DNA from: Vibrio diabolicus | GTDB lineage: Bacteria; Pseudomonadota; Gammaproteobacteria; Enterobacterales; Vibrionaceae | Assembly: GCA_001048675.1 (NCBI GenBank) | Contig: CCKK01000029.1 | Coordinates: forward strand, 1-64,000 | Reading direction: 5' to 3' | Length of the DNA: 64,000 nucleotides | In this document: positions 20,404 through 30,175 of the stretch, piece after piece | Layout: each line of letters opens with the position of its first letter | How positions within the stretch are numbered: position 1 is the first letter of the stretch | Made by a program: the position numbers and the translations under genes | Notes under the pieces: generated by a model | What the model saw: only the letters and a program-made list of their open reading frames with translations | Database searches by the model: none | What the model was told of the DNA's origin: nothing

Positions 20404-21849
20404 ATGGATTTCAAAGCACTACTCGACAAGCTCAAACGATCATCTGGTGGTGGTCGTTCCTGCTTTTTGGTTATTCAGCCAGACGCCGTTTATTTATCAT
20501 CTTCAATAAAAAGTGGCCGCCCATACCAATTTGATATTTCTGAATCCAATTGGGAGAAAGCCGTAGAGCAAGCATTGAGCGTTGCTGCGAGTGCGTATGA
20601 TTCTCTAACGGTTGTCCTTTCTCATAACTATTATCAGATGTATCAAATCGACAAACCTGTCATGCCGCGCCAAGAATGGCCTGCAGCATTACCGTTTTTG
20701 TTGAAAGAACTGATCTCTGAGCGTGCCGTTGACATCATTGCAGATGCGGTAGAGCTACCCAATTCAACCAAAGTGCAAGCTTACGTCTTATCACGAAAAA
20801 TGTTGGATAAGATCGTGTTACTGGCCAGTCGCGCCCAGTTGCCATTAGAAGCTATTCTTCCTGAAGACGACATTTGGGGAGAGACCGCAGGTGAACTAGG
20901 TAACTTCCTATTATTACAACGCAGTGTGCGTGGTCACTTCCGTATTAGCGCTTTTGTCGAAAATACTATCGCGTTCCATCGTTCGATTCGCAGTGTGACG
21001 CCACCGTTAACGGGGGTTCCGTCTAGCGAGTTACAGATGGATAGCCTCTCGTTAGAACTGCAACGTTCGATTGATTATCTTTCTTCTCAGTTGCGCCATG
21101 TGCAGCTGCATCAATTGAAAGTATGTTGTGATGAGGAGGATGAGAGTGAGCTTGTTCAGTCTCTGAACTACCGTTTAAGCACTAAAGTTTCTCCGTTATT
21201 ACCACCAGAACATGAGTTATCAGGACACGTTTTAGCAGATGCTGCTGCGGCTTCTAATACTCGACGCGTTAACTTATACCCTGATTACTTAAAGCCGAAA
21301 AAAGAGCTCCTGACACTAAGAAATATCGCGTTATCTTGGGGTGTCGCGGCTGCGGCCATTCTACTCTCTTACGGCTATGTGACTTGGCAGAGCAGTGGTT
21401 TAGAAGATGAAATTGCTATTGTAAAAAGCAAAGGCGATATCATGAAGTCAGAGCTTGAACGCTATCAAGTCAAGCTACGTAAGCATCAGCCCGACAATAA
21501 TAAGCTGGCAGCTAAAGCCCGCTTAGAGCGTGAAGTCAAGGCGAAGCGAGACTCGCTTAAAGCCGTCGGGAAATACGATGACTCGCAGCGTACGGGTTAC
21601 TCTGGCGTGATGCAATCATTAGCTAAGCTAGGAAACCAAGAAATTTCTTTGTCCGAAATTCGAATCAATAACCATACCTTAGATCTGAAGGGACTGGCGA
21701 AAAAGCCGAGCTCAGTACCAAGTTGGGTTAACCAATTTAAAAATGAAATTAGCTTGGTTGGCCGAACGTTTGACGACGTCAAAATTGGCCGAAATGATAA
21801 GGATATTGTGACGTTTGAGCTAAAAACGCGCGAGGATAAAGAGAAATGA
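20404..21849 (+). CDS. mshI: MSHA biogenesis protein MshI (PilM/PilN-like fusion)
   Basis: Alignment-subcomplex protein of the MSHA type IV pilus. The first ~290 residues are cytoplasmic and resemble the actin-like PilM fold. A single transmembrane segment follows (about 305-325, LSWGVAAAAILLSYGYV) and then a periplasmic PilN-like coiled-coil region. It thus seems to combine two proteins that are separate in the Pil system. It overlaps mshJ by four bases (ATGA), showing coupled translation. Confidence 0.88.
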   Translation: MDFKALLDKLKRSSGGGRSCFLVIQPDAVYLSSSIKSGRPYQFDISESNWEKAVEQALSVAASAYDSLTVVLSHNYYQMYQIDKPVMPRQEWPAALPFLLKELISERAVDIIADAVELPNSTKVQAYVLSRKMLDKIVLLASRAQLPLEAILPEDDIWGETAGELGNFLLLQRSVRGHFRISAFVENTIAFHRSIRSVTPPLTGVPSSELQMDSLSLELQRSIDYLSSQLRHVQLHQLKVCCDEEDESELVQSLNYRLSTKVSPLLPPEHELSGHVLADAAAASNTRRVNLYPDYLKPKKELLTLRNIALSWGVAAAAILLSYGYVTWQSSGLEDEIAIVKSKGDIMKSELERYQVKLRKHQPDNNKLAAKARLEREVKAKRDSLKAVGKYDDSQRTGYSGVMQSLAKLGNQEISLSEIRINNHTLDLKGLAKKPSSVPSWVNQFKNEISLVGRTFDDVKIGRNDKDIVTFELKTREDKEK

Positions 21850-22496
21850 ACGAATTCTGGCTCTCATTAGAAGAGCGCTTTGGCGAAATGAGCGCGCGTG
21901 AAAAATTGCTTATCGCGCTGTGTGGTTTAGTTGTCGTGATCATGTTGCTTTTTACGCTGGTACTGGAACCAAAGCTTAACGAGATCATCAGTAATGAGAG
22001 GCAACTAAGCAATTTAAAGCAAGCCAATCAAAAGATTGAAATCGACACGCTACGTATTCAAGCGCAGCTGAAGAAAGATCCAAACGCTGAGATTGATCGC
22101 TCGATATCTAACCTGCTAACAGAAAGTCAGCACCTTTCGATGCAGCTAGCGGAGATCATCGAACACCTTATTACACCTTCGCAAATGGCTGAGCTGCTGG
22201 AAAATGTATTAGAGCAGCAAAGTGGCATTCACCTTTTGTCTTTGCAAACTTTGCCATCTGAGCCAATTACGGAAGATAAAGAAGCATCGCAATACTCTGG
22301 TTACTACGTACACCCTGTACGTATGGAGCTGACTGGCGACTACTTTTCTATTGCCAATTACCTAAATAAGTTGGAGAGCCTTCCTGCCAGTTATTATTGG
22401 CGCAGCTTTAGTTACAAAGTCGAAGAGTACCCGAAAGCGAAGCTTGTGTTGGAAGTCTACACACTAGGATCTCGAGAGGAGTTTATTGGTGGTTAA
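21846..22496 (+). CDS. mshJ: MSHA biogenesis protein MshJ (PilO-like)
   Basis: 216 residues: short cytoplasmic start, one transmembrane segment (about 20-40, LLIALCGLVVVIMLLFTLVL), coiled coil (45-100), then a PilO-like periplasmic domain. PilO homologues pair with PilN to align the pilus machine across the periplasm. Start overlaps the mshI stop; its own end overlaps the start of mshK. Confidence 0.87.
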   Translation: MNEFWLSLEERFGEMSAREKLLIALCGLVVVIMLLFTLVLEPKLNEIISNERQLSNLKQANQKIEIDTLRIQAQLKKDPNAEIDRSISNLLTESQHLSMQLAEIIEHLITPSQMAELLENVLEQQSGIHLLSLQTLPSEPITEDKEASQYSGYYVHPVRMELTGDYFSIANYLNKLESLPASYYWRSFSYKVEEYPKAKLVLEVYTLGSREEFIGG

Positions 22497-22821
22497 AAAA
22501 CTCATCATCTCATTACTTGTCATGGCTGCGGCAGGAACCGCTTGGGCGAACCAAGATCCAACGGCACCACTTGGCTGGGAAAAGCCTGCGGTTGAAACGT
22601 CAGCGAAACCAAAAGCAAAACAGTACCGACTGCCTACGCTCAACAGTATTGTGTGTAAGCCAAGTACTGCTTGTGTCGCGATTATGGATAACAAGCTTGT
22701 TGAAAAAGGCGAGCTATTTAAGGGTTATCGCGTCGCGAGCATTAATAGTGAATTTGTAACTTTAAAGCGTGGTAACCGTCAGTGGGACCTAGAGCTTTTT
22801 GGTTTAAACGTAAAAAAATAA
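22489..22821 (+). CDS. mshK: MSHA biogenesis protein MshK (PilP-like)
   Basis: Small periplasmic protein of 110 residues with an N-terminal signal sequence (KKLIISLLVMAAAGTAWA). Its mature part has the short PilP/GspC homology-region pattern: a DPTAPLGW proline segment, then a beta domain with two cysteines. GTG 22489 is chosen as start because AGAGGAG lies seven bases upstream; TTG 22486 is also in frame. PilP relatives connect the inner-membrane complex to the secretin, here MshL. Confidence 0.82.
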   Translation: MVKKLIISLLVMAAAGTAWANQDPTAPLGWEKPAVETSAKPKAKQYRLPTLNSIVCKPSTACVAIMDNKLVEKGELFKGYRVASINSEFVTLKRGNRQWDLELFGLNVKK

Positions 22822-22841
22822 TAACCAGAGCCTGATCAGAT

Positions 22842-24485
22842 ATGCGCAAATTAGTTGTAGGAATAACGATTGCTTCTTTAATGGGATGTTCAATGGGTCA
22901 CCGTGACCCAGTGGAAGTCAAAGAAGCGCTCAATGAATCTATCAATCAAGCGAACAGCCGCACGTTAGAAGAAATTCCTTCTTCTGTCGAAGCGGACCTG
23001 ATGCCTAACTTAGACTCGAATGTTGCTTCAGAGCAAGGCACCTCGAAGCGTTTCCGTATTCAAGCGAATGCGGTCGATGCACGAAGCTTTTTTGCCTCTC
23101 TAGTCAAAGGCACTGAGTACAGCGTGGCGATTCATCCAGCGGTACAAGGTAATATCACCGTCAACTTGTCAGATGTTACGTTGGATGAAGTCCTGAGCGT
23201 TGTACAGAACATGTATGGCTATGATGTGGTGAAGTCTGGCAAAGTTATTCAAATCTACCCTGCTGGTATGCGTACGGTAACCATTCCTGTTGATTACCTC
23301 CAGTTCAAACGCTCTGGTCGATCATTGACGAGCATTGTCACGGGCTCAGTGACCTCGGCTGGTACGTCTAATTCTGGCGGTAGCTCAGACAGTTCTGACT
23401 CATCAGACTCTGACAATGGAAGTAACAGCGGCGATAGCTCGACGACTTCTACGGGCGGTACGCGCATCGAAACCATCACTGAAAGTGACTTCTGGCCGAT
23501 GCTGCAGCAAGCCGTTGCGAATCTAATTGGTTCAGGCAAAGGACAAAGTGTTGTCGTAACACCACAAGCAGGAGTGATTACGGTTCGAGCGTTTCCAGAT
23601 GATATTCGAGAAGTCCGTGAGTTCTTAGGTGTATCGCAGGAGCGCATGCAGCGTCAGGTCATTCTTGAAGCTAAAATTCTAGAAGTGACGTTGAATGATG
23701 GCTACCAACAAGGCATCAACTGGTCGAACTTATCGGCGTCAATTGGTAACTCGGGTAGTGTCGTAGTGAACCGCCCTGCGTCGGCATTACCACCGTTGGA
23801 TGCGATTGGCACGCTATTGGGCGGCCAAACCAACGTGACTATCTCTGATGGCAACTTCAATGCTGTGTTGAGTTTTATGTCTACACAAGGTGACTTGAAC
23901 GTTCTTTCGAGCCCTCGTATTACCGCTGCCAACAACCAAAAGTCGGTCATCAAAGTGGGTACCGATGAGTACTTTGTTACCGAGCTATCGAGCAATGCAG
24001 GCAACGGTGAAAACTCAAATGCCGTTCCAGAAGTGGAATTGACACCATTCTTCTCAGGTATCTCTCTCGATGTGACTCCGCAAATTGATAACAAAGGCAA
24101 TGTGTTCCTGCATGTTCACCCTGCGGTTATTGAAGTCTCGGAAGAAGTGAAGAAATTGAACTTGGGCGGTGAGTTCCAAAACATCCAATTGCCATTGGCA
24201 AAAAGCTCTATTCGTGAATCAGACTCGGTTATTCGTGCTAAAGATGGCGATGTTGTGGTTATCGGCGGTTTGATGAAACAGCAAAATCGTGAGCTTGTTT
24301 CTAAAGTCCCATTCTTGGGCGATGTGCCCGCATTGGGGCATTTGTTCCGCAACGTAAATAACGTGACTGAGAAAACAGAATTGGTCATCTTGCTAAAACC
24401 GACCGTAGTTGGTGTGAACTCTTGGCAGAAAGAGCTAGAGCGCTCTCGTGATCTGCTACAAGAATGGTTCCCAGATGCGCAATAA
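22842..24485 (+). CDS. mshL: MSHA outer-membrane secretin MshL
   Basis: Lipoprotein secretin (547 residues) that forms the pore through which the pilus leaves the cell. The lipobox LMGC puts the lipidated cysteine at residue 16. An N-terminal STN-like/N0 region (about 70-145), a Ser/Gly/Asp-rich low-complexity linker (about 178-207), an N1-type domain and the C-terminal secretin domain with VIGGLMKQ and VPFLGDVPALGHLFR follow. The polar linker is longer than I would expect between such domains. Confidence 0.95.
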   Translation: MRKLVVGITIASLMGCSMGHRDPVEVKEALNESINQANSRTLEEIPSSVEADLMPNLDSNVASEQGTSKRFRIQANAVDARSFFASLVKGTEYSVAIHPAVQGNITVNLSDVTLDEVLSVVQNMYGYDVVKSGKVIQIYPAGMRTVTIPVDYLQFKRSGRSLTSIVTGSVTSAGTSNSGGSSDSSDSSDSDNGSNSGDSSTTSTGGTRIETITESDFWPMLQQAVANLIGSGKGQSVVVTPQAGVITVRAFPDDIREVREFLGVSQERMQRQVILEAKILEVTLNDGYQQGINWSNLSASIGNSGSVVVNRPASALPPLDAIGTLLGGQTNVTISDGNFNAVLSFMSTQGDLNVLSSPRITAANNQKSVIKVGTDEYFVTELSSNAGNGENSNAVPEVELTPFFSGISLDVTPQIDNKGNVFLHVHPAVIEVSEEVKKLNLGGEFQNIQLPLAKSSIRESDSVIRAKDGDVVVIGGLMKQQNRELVSKVPFLGDVPALGHLFRNVNNVTEKTELVILLKPTVVGVNSWQKELERSRDLLQEWFPDAQ

Positions 24486-24529
24486 GCGCGGGGAAACGTT
24501 CCGTTTTTCAATGAGTTTGTGATTCGAGT

Positions 24530-25375
24530 ATGTACTTGTCACATTTTGGATTTCGAGTTCAGCCTTTTTCGTTAACCCCAAACACAGAAATGTTCTTGGG
24601 GTTAGTCCCTCACTATGAGGCGATCCAAACCATTTTAGCCGCTGTGCAAATGGGAGAAGGGGTGATTAAGGTGACGGGAGAAGTCGGCACCGGAAAAACC
24701 ATGGTGTGTCGTAAGTTAATTGAGCAGATTGAATCTGAAGTCGAGCTGATTTACTTACCCAATCCAGTTTTGAATGGAGAGCAGTTGCAGTTTGCTGTCG
24801 CCAGAGAGTTAGGCATCGAGAACGATGACCCGCTACGTATTGTTTCTCTCATTCAAGAACACCTGATTCAAGTGCATTCTGCGGGAAAGAAAACCGTCTT
24901 GATCGTCGATGAAGCGCAAGCTCTTTCTCCACAAGCTTTAGAAACATTGCGTCTATTCGGTAACCTAGAAACGGAACAAGATAAACTCATTCAACTGGTG
25001 TTATTCGGACAACCTGAGTTGGATGAGCGGTTAGCCAGCCACGAGCTAAGGCAGTTTCGTCAACGTATTACGTTTAGTTGTCAGCTGCGTCCTCTTTCTA
25101 TCGATGAAGGCGTGGCTTACATCAATAATCGTTTAGACAAGGCAGGCAATGGAGCGCACATTTTTTCTATTGAGCAGAAAAAAGCGATTTGGCGTTCATC
25201 CATGGGGATTCCACGTTTGATCAACCAAATTAGCCACAAGTCGTTGCTTGCGGCATTTAATGATCGTTGCACACTATTAAAAAATCATCACGTTTACGCA
25301 GCTATGCACGATACGTTTGATGCCCGTAAACCTAAGTTTAAAACACCCGTATTTTGGGGATGGAGTCAACCTTGA
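24530..25375 (+). CDS. mshM: MSHA biogenesis ATPase MshM (ExeA-like AAA)
   Basis: 281-residue AAA-type ATPase of the ExeA/GspA family. It begins with the typical YLSHFGFRVQPFSLTPN segment. Walker A GEVGTGKT is near residue 50 and Walker B VLIVDEAQAL near 123. ExeA relatives help assemble secretins. Unlike ExeA it has no transmembrane or peptidoglycan-binding tail. The end overlaps the start of mshN. Confidence 0.92.
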   Translation: MYLSHFGFRVQPFSLTPNTEMFLGLVPHYEAIQTILAAVQMGEGVIKVTGEVGTGKTMVCRKLIEQIESEVELIYLPNPVLNGEQLQFAVARELGIENDDPLRIVSLIQEHLIQVHSAGKKTVLIVDEAQALSPQALETLRLFGNLETEQDKLIQLVLFGQPELDERLASHELRQFRQRITFSCQLRPLSIDEGVAYINNRLDKAGNGAHIFSIEQKKAIWRSSMGIPRLINQISHKSLLAAFNDRCTLLKNHHVYAAMHDTFDARKPKFKTPVFWGWSQP

Positions 25376-26466
25376 GTGCCATCAATAAAGCATTATCAGA
25401 ACTCGCTGAAAAAACATCACCGTCAGAGCTTACTCGTGCGGACATTCCCAACGTTTCACGCAGTAAACCTTGGCTTTGGCTCGTTGCTGGTTTCTCGTTA
25501 AGCCTTGCGGTGGGCGGCTGGGCGGTCTCTCGCGGTCCTATCCCTTCAGGCGAGCTTTCATCTGCTCAAACAGAAACCATGCCATTGTCGTCAGTGAATG
25601 CTTCGTCAATCACATCATCAGAGAGTACTCATTCGCCAACGAGTAAAATGACGCCCGAGACAGCCCATGTGGTTTACACGAAGCCAGTGACACAACCGGC
25701 TGCGCAACAGCTTCATATGCCTGAGACTGATAGGTTCACGCCAAGAGCGGAGGTAAATGCGGTCTCTGAAGATGCAGTACTACTCGCGCAAGTGGCAACG
25801 ATGCCAAGCGATGAGCAATCTAATCACGTAACCCGCACGACAGCAGAAAACAGTTCAATGCGTATTGAGCAGGTTGAGCTGACGCACCGCCAGTTATCTC
25901 TTAAAGCGGTTAGCCGAGCGGAAAAAGCACTGGATGCTAACGATATGCAAACGGCGTTGTCGGCTTATGCTGAGGCGTTACGTTATGAGCCAATGAATGC
26001 AGACACGCGTCAAAAATTATCGGCGTTGTACTTTGGTAAAGGCGACACGCGTAAAGCGTATGAGATTATCCAAGAAGGCATCAACCTTGACACGAACAAC
26101 CAAGTACTTCGCTTGGCCTTGTCTAAGTTGTTAGTGAAAGCCAATCAACCTGAAGCGGCGCTGAGTCCGCTTGTGCATTTGCCTCCAATGCCAAGTCGAG
26201 ATTACTTGGCGATGCGTGCGGCACTGGCACAAAAGCACAAGCAGAATGATATTGCGCTTGAGAGTTATCAACTCCTTACTCAGCGTGAGCCGGAAAATGC
26301 GCGCTGGTGGCTAGGTTTAGCGATTCAACAAGAGCGTGCGCTGACGTTTACCGCCGCGATCAACTCTTACAACCAAGCTCTGGGTAAAGTTGGCATTTCG
26401 AATCAATCACAAGCGTTTATTCGTGACCGTTTGAGCATCTTGAAACAGCTGGAGAATGCACAATGA
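25372..26466 (+). CDS. mshN: MSHA biogenesis protein MshN (TPR protein)
   Basis: 364 residues: short cytoplasmic start (SAINKALSELAEK), a transmembrane segment near 25-45, a Ser/Thr-rich linker, and TPR repeats from about 175 to the end. The start is taken as TTG 25372 because GGAG lies six bases upstream and the product then begins like other MshN proteins. It overlaps the mshM stop (TTGA). An in-frame start further upstream at 25354 is less likely. Probably a periplasmic scaffold anchored in the inner membrane. Confidence 0.88.
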   Translation: MSAINKALSELAEKTSPSELTRADIPNVSRSKPWLWLVAGFSLSLAVGGWAVSRGPIPSGELSSAQTETMPLSSVNASSITSSESTHSPTSKMTPETAHVVYTKPVTQPAAQQLHMPETDRFTPRAEVNAVSEDAVLLAQVATMPSDEQSNHVTRTTAENSSMRIEQVELTHRQLSLKAVSRAEKALDANDMQTALSAYAEALRYEPMNADTRQKLSALYFGKGDTRKAYEIIQEGINLDTNNQVLRLALSKLLVKANQPEAALSPLVHLPPMPSRDYLAMRAALAQKHKQNDIALESYQLLTQREPENARWWLGLAIQQERALTFTAAINSYNQALGKVGISNQSQAFIRDRLSILKQLENAQ

Positions 26467-28187
26467 AAATTCAGTTGAGAAAACGCTTAGGCGATCTTCT
26501 GGTTGAAGAAGGCATCGTCTCTGAAGAACAAATCCAGCAAGCACTAAACGCACAGCGTAGCACCGGGCAGAAGCTAGGCGATGCGTTAATTGATCTCGGC
26601 TTTATTACTGAGAAGCAAATGTTGGACTTCTTGTCCCAACAACTTGGTTTGCCATTGATCGATCTTGGTCGCGCCCCTGTGGATGCGGAAGCGGTACAGA
26701 TTCTACCTGAGGTACACGCACGTCGCTTACGTGCGATGGTGGTTGCTCGAAATGGGGACACGTTGCGCGTTGCCATGAGTGACCCTGCGGACTTGTTCAT
26801 CCAAGAATCACTGGTGAATTTGCTAGGTGAATACAACCTTGAGTTCATCGTGGCTTCAGAGCGCCAACTCATTTCAAGCTTTGACCGTTATTATCGCCGC
26901 ACCAAAGAAATCGCATCTTTCGCGGAACAGTTGCATGAAGAGCATAAAGATGAGCAAAGCTTCGATTATGGTATTGATGGAACCGACAGCGAGGAAGTTA
27001 CCGTTGTAAAGCTGGTTAATTCCATGTTTGAAGATGCGGTACAAGTCGGGGCATCGGATATTCATATTGAGCCAGACGATCAGATATTGCGCTTACGTCA
27101 GCGTATTGATGGTGTACTGCATGAAACCATCCTGAATGAAGTGAATATCGCATCGGCTTTGGTTCTTCGATTGAAGTTGATGGCGCACCTGGACATCTCT
27201 GAGAAGCGTTTGCCACAAGATGGCCGATTCAATATCAAAGTGCGTGGTCAATCAATCGATATTCGTATGTCGACGCTACCAACGCAATACGGGGAGTCCG
27301 TAGTAATGCGTCTGCTTAACCAGTCTGCTGGTTTGCGTCCATTAGAAGAGTCAGGATTGCCGCCAGATTTGCTTGCTCGTTTACGTCGACAGCTGGCTCG
27401 TCCGCACGGCATGATCTTGGTGACGGGGCCGACAGGTTCAGGTAAAACCACCACGCTTTACGGCGCATTAAGTGAGCTCAACGAGCCAGGGAAAAAGATC
27501 ATTACAGCAGAGGACCCGGTCGAATACCGTCTGCCTCGCATCACTCAGGTACAGGTAAACAGTAAGATCGATCTGACTTTCTCGCGTGTGCTTCGAACCT
27601 TTTTACGTCAAGACCCGGACATTATTCTCGTCGGTGAGATGCGTGACCAAGAGACAGTAGAAATTGGTCTACGAGCTGCATTAACGGGTCACTTAGTATT
27701 GAGCACTCTTCACACTAACGACGCGGTTGACAGTGCCTTACGCATGATCGATATGGGCGCGCCGGGTTACTTGGTTGCTAGTGCGGTCAGAGCTGTGGTG
27801 GCGCAGCGTCTTGTTCGCCGTGTTTGTCCAGATTGCAAAACAGAAGACCATCTAGACGAGTCACGCCAACAGTGGTTAGCTGGGCGTTTTCCAAACCAAG
27901 TGGGCACCACTTTTTATAAAGGTGCAGGCTGTCAAAACTGTAACTTGACTGGCTATCGAGGCCGAATCGGTGTGTTTGAAATGCTCGAACTGGAGCAAGA
28001 AATGATGGATAAACTGCGCGCCAACGATGCGGTCGGTTTTGCCCAAGCCGCGCGTCGCTCAGAAAACTATAAGCCACTGCTTGCTTCTGCAATGGAACTG
28101 GCGCTACAAGGCACCGTCAGTTTGGATGAAGTGATGACCCTAGGTGAGGGTGACGCTTCTGGTAAGACTGATCCCATTTTCATATAG
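26463..28187 (+). CDS. mshE: MSHA pilus extension ATPase MshE (c-di-GMP-binding)
   Basis: GspE/PilB-type hexameric ATPase (574 residues) that powers pilus assembly. The N-terminal MshEN domain carries two copies of the known c-di-GMP motif: RLGDLLVEEGIVSEEQIQQA from residue 8 and a second around LGDALIDLGFITEKQMLDF. Walker A GPTGSGKT is at about 322-329, Walker B/His region follows (ILVGEMRD, LSTLHTND), and a zinc tetracysteine (CPDC near 453, CQNC near 489) near the C-terminus. Established work on this family shows c-di-GMP binding through these motifs. Start overlaps the mshN stop (ATGA). Confidence 0.96.
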   Translation: MKIQLRKRLGDLLVEEGIVSEEQIQQALNAQRSTGQKLGDALIDLGFITEKQMLDFLSQQLGLPLIDLGRAPVDAEAVQILPEVHARRLRAMVVARNGDTLRVAMSDPADLFIQESLVNLLGEYNLEFIVASERQLISSFDRYYRRTKEIASFAEQLHEEHKDEQSFDYGIDGTDSEEVTVVKLVNSMFEDAVQVGASDIHIEPDDQILRLRQRIDGVLHETILNEVNIASALVLRLKLMAHLDISEKRLPQDGRFNIKVRGQSIDIRMSTLPTQYGESVVMRLLNQSAGLRPLEESGLPPDLLARLRRQLARPHGMILVTGPTGSGKTTTLYGALSELNEPGKKIITAEDPVEYRLPRITQVQVNSKIDLTFSRVLRTFLRQDPDIILVGEMRDQETVEIGLRAALTGHLVLSTLHTNDAVDSALRMIDMGAPGYLVASAVRAVVAQRLVRRVCPDCKTEDHLDESRQQWLAGRFPNQVGTTFYKGAGCQNCNLTGYRGRIGVFEMLELEQEMMDKLRANDAVGFAQAARRSENYKPLLASAMELALQGTVSLDEVMTLGEGDASGKTDPIFI

Positions 28188-28195
28188 GTAAGTGA

Positions 28196-29419
28196 ATGCC
28201 AACTTTTCGTTATCAAGGTCGTACTTTAGACGGCTCATCCACTAACGGCAAAATCGAGGCAGTGAACTCAGAAGCTGCAGCGGAAGCGTTGATGAATAAA
28301 GGGATCATCCCGCTCAATGTGCGGTTAGAGAAAGAGTCGGCAAAAAGCCAAATGAGCTTGTCTAAGCTATTTGTGCCAGCCATTCCATTGGAAGTGATCA
28401 TTCTTTTCTCTCGCCAGTTGTTTAGCTTAACTAAAGCGGGAGTACCGTTGCTGCGTTCTATGCGTGGCCTGCTGCAAAACTGTGAAAACAAACAGCTCAA
28501 AGAGGCACTGGAAGATGTCGTTTCTGAACTGAGTAATGGCCGAGGTTTGTCTTCTGCGATGCAGCAACACAGCAAAGTATTCAGCCCACTGTTCGTTTCT
28601 ATGATCAACGTAGGTGAGAATACGGGTCGACTCGATCAAGCGCTATTGCAACTGGCGAATTACTACGAGCAGGAACTCGAGACTCGTAAACGCATCAAAG
28701 CGGCGATGCGTTATCCGACGTTTGTGATTATCTTTATTACCATCGCCATGTTTATATTGAACATCTTGGTGATCCCTGAGTTTGCTTCCATGTTCACGCG
28801 CTTTGGTGTAGAGCTGCCATTGCCGACGCGTATTTTGATCGCTACTTCTAATTTCTTTGTTAATTATTGGGTATTGCTGATTGTGGCAATGATTGGTGCG
28901 TTTGCGGTTTTCAGAGCTTGGGTGGCGACAGCAGATGGGCGGGAGAAGTTTGATAAATTTCGCCTCCGGCTTCCAATTGTGGGCGATATCGTTAATCGCG
29001 CGCAGCTTTCCCGTTTTGCTAGAACCTTCTCGTTGATGCTGAAATCAGGCGTTCCACTTAACCAGTCTTTAGCTTTAGCCGGGGAAGCCCTGGGGAACCG
29101 CTTTTTAGAAAATCGAATTCTTGAGATGAAATCCGCGATTGAAGCGGGTAGCACCATCTCAGTGACTGCTATCAACAGTAAAATCTTTACCCCTTTGGTG
29201 ATTCAGATGATTGCAGTAGGGGAAGAAACCGGTCGTATTGATGAGCTGCTGCTGGAAGTGTCGGATTTTTACGATAGAGAAGTTGATTACGATCTAAAAA
29301 CACTAACCGCAAGAATAGAACCGCTACTTTTGGTGATTGTCGCCGGCATGGTCATGGTGCTAGCACTGGGTATCTTCCTGCCAATGTGGGGAATGCTAGA
29401 CATCATCAAAGGCGGCTAA
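28196..29419 (+). CDS. mshG: MSHA inner-membrane platform protein MshG
   Basis: GspF/PilC-family protein, 407 residues, with two T2SSF repeats: cytoplasmic helical domains around 70-190 and 270-390, and transmembrane segments near 170-190, 220-240 and 380-400. The repeated SRQLFSLTKAGVPL / ARTFSLMLKSGVPL segments mark the two halves. It is the platform on which MshE drives pilin insertion. Follows mshE by eight bases. Confidence 0.95.
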   Translation: MPTFRYQGRTLDGSSTNGKIEAVNSEAAAEALMNKGIIPLNVRLEKESAKSQMSLSKLFVPAIPLEVIILFSRQLFSLTKAGVPLLRSMRGLLQNCENKQLKEALEDVVSELSNGRGLSSAMQQHSKVFSPLFVSMINVGENTGRLDQALLQLANYYEQELETRKRIKAAMRYPTFVIIFITIAMFILNILVIPEFASMFTRFGVELPLPTRILIATSNFFVNYWVLLIVAMIGAFAVFRAWVATADGREKFDKFRLRLPIVGDIVNRAQLSRFARTFSLMLKSGVPLNQSLALAGEALGNRFLENRILEMKSAIEAGSTISVTAINSKIFTPLVIQMIAVGEETGRIDELLLEVSDFYDREVDYDLKTLTARIEPLLLVIVAGMVMVLALGIFLPMWGMLDIIKGG

Positions 29420-29422
29420 TAG

Positions 29423-29884
29423 GTGGTTGAAAATCAAAGTCGAGCGACGCTAATCGTTTTTGGGGTAATTGCTACCATCATTGCTGTTGGCTTGGCGGTC
29501 AAATTACGTCCTGTTACCGAGCAGGCGCAAGTGACCGGAGCGAAGTTGGCGAGAGTTTGGATGCAAGATAGTGTTCAGCGTTATCGTCAAGCTTGGCTCG
29601 TAAAAGGCGAGCCAGAACATATGCTGATGGATGGTTTTAATCTCACGATGACTGAGGGCGGGCTAGTATCTCCCTTTACTCAACAAGGTGTTTTAGATTG
29701 TGGTTATTGGCTAGCAGTGCATTATCCACAACGTAAAATAATGACCAATAAGTTAATAGATATCAGTGGAGCCATCAAAACTGATCATTATGTCTGCCAC
29801 TATACTTATGAAAATGGTCAGTCGATTGTAGTTATTTCAACAGCTAATCAACTGAAAATAGACGTCGAAATGTCGGCGGAGTGA
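29423..29884 (+). CDS. mshF: MSHA biogenesis protein MshF
   Basis: 153 residues beginning at GTG, three bases after the mshG stop. One N-terminal hydrophobic segment (about 9-25, LIVFGVIATIIAVGLAV) is followed by a soluble part with two cysteines. It closes the secretion half of the locus. Assigned mostly from position and size; the sequence itself is little conserved. Confidence 0.78.
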   Translation: MVENQSRATLIVFGVIATIIAVGLAVKLRPVTEQAQVTGAKLARVWMQDSVQRYRQAWLVKGEPEHMLMDGFNLTMTEGGLVSPFTQQGVLDCGYWLAVHYPQRKIMTNKLIDISGAIKTDHYVCHYTYENGQSIVVISTANQLKIDVEMSAE

Positions 29885-30175
29885 ATTTTTTGACACCTAA
29901 TCACTATAATTGGTAATCAAAGTCGGTATAATGCAATCATTACCATAAGTAAGACGCTGTAATAGAGGGTAAACAATAATGTGTTTTTCTCATTGCAGCA
30001 TGAACTGAATAATGGCGAATCGTCATTCTGCTCAAGCGGTAGATACAGTATCCACTTCACGGTCAGTTTTAGTGAACGTTGCTGCCCCAAACCGTTTTGA
30101 CAATATCCAAAATGGTCGCGTGACCTAAACGAAACTTTGCAGTTGTACTGCATGCTTACATAGAGAGAGTAAACA
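29885..30175 (+). promoter_or_regulatory. mshA leader and promoter region; site where mshB is missing
   Basis: 291 bases with no gene. TTGACA at 29890-29895 and TATAAT copies at 29905-29910 and 29927-29932 make this the likely promoter of the structural operon, though the best pairing is unclear. AGAGGGTAAACAAT at 29964-29977, followed by an ATG that opens only nine codons, is nearly identical to AGAGAGTAAACAAT in front of the real mshA start (30164-30177). Many msh loci carry the mshB pilin gene here; none is present. Confidence 0.5.

Noticed and set aside
23377-23465. Ser/Asp-rich stretch in mshL as a foreign insertion
   Set aside because: It is in frame and lies between secretin domains where linkers vary; codon use is like the neighbours.
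29978-30007. Short frame after the duplicated leader as a peptide gene
   Set aside because: It opens for nine codons only (MCFSHCSMN) and has no support as a peptide.
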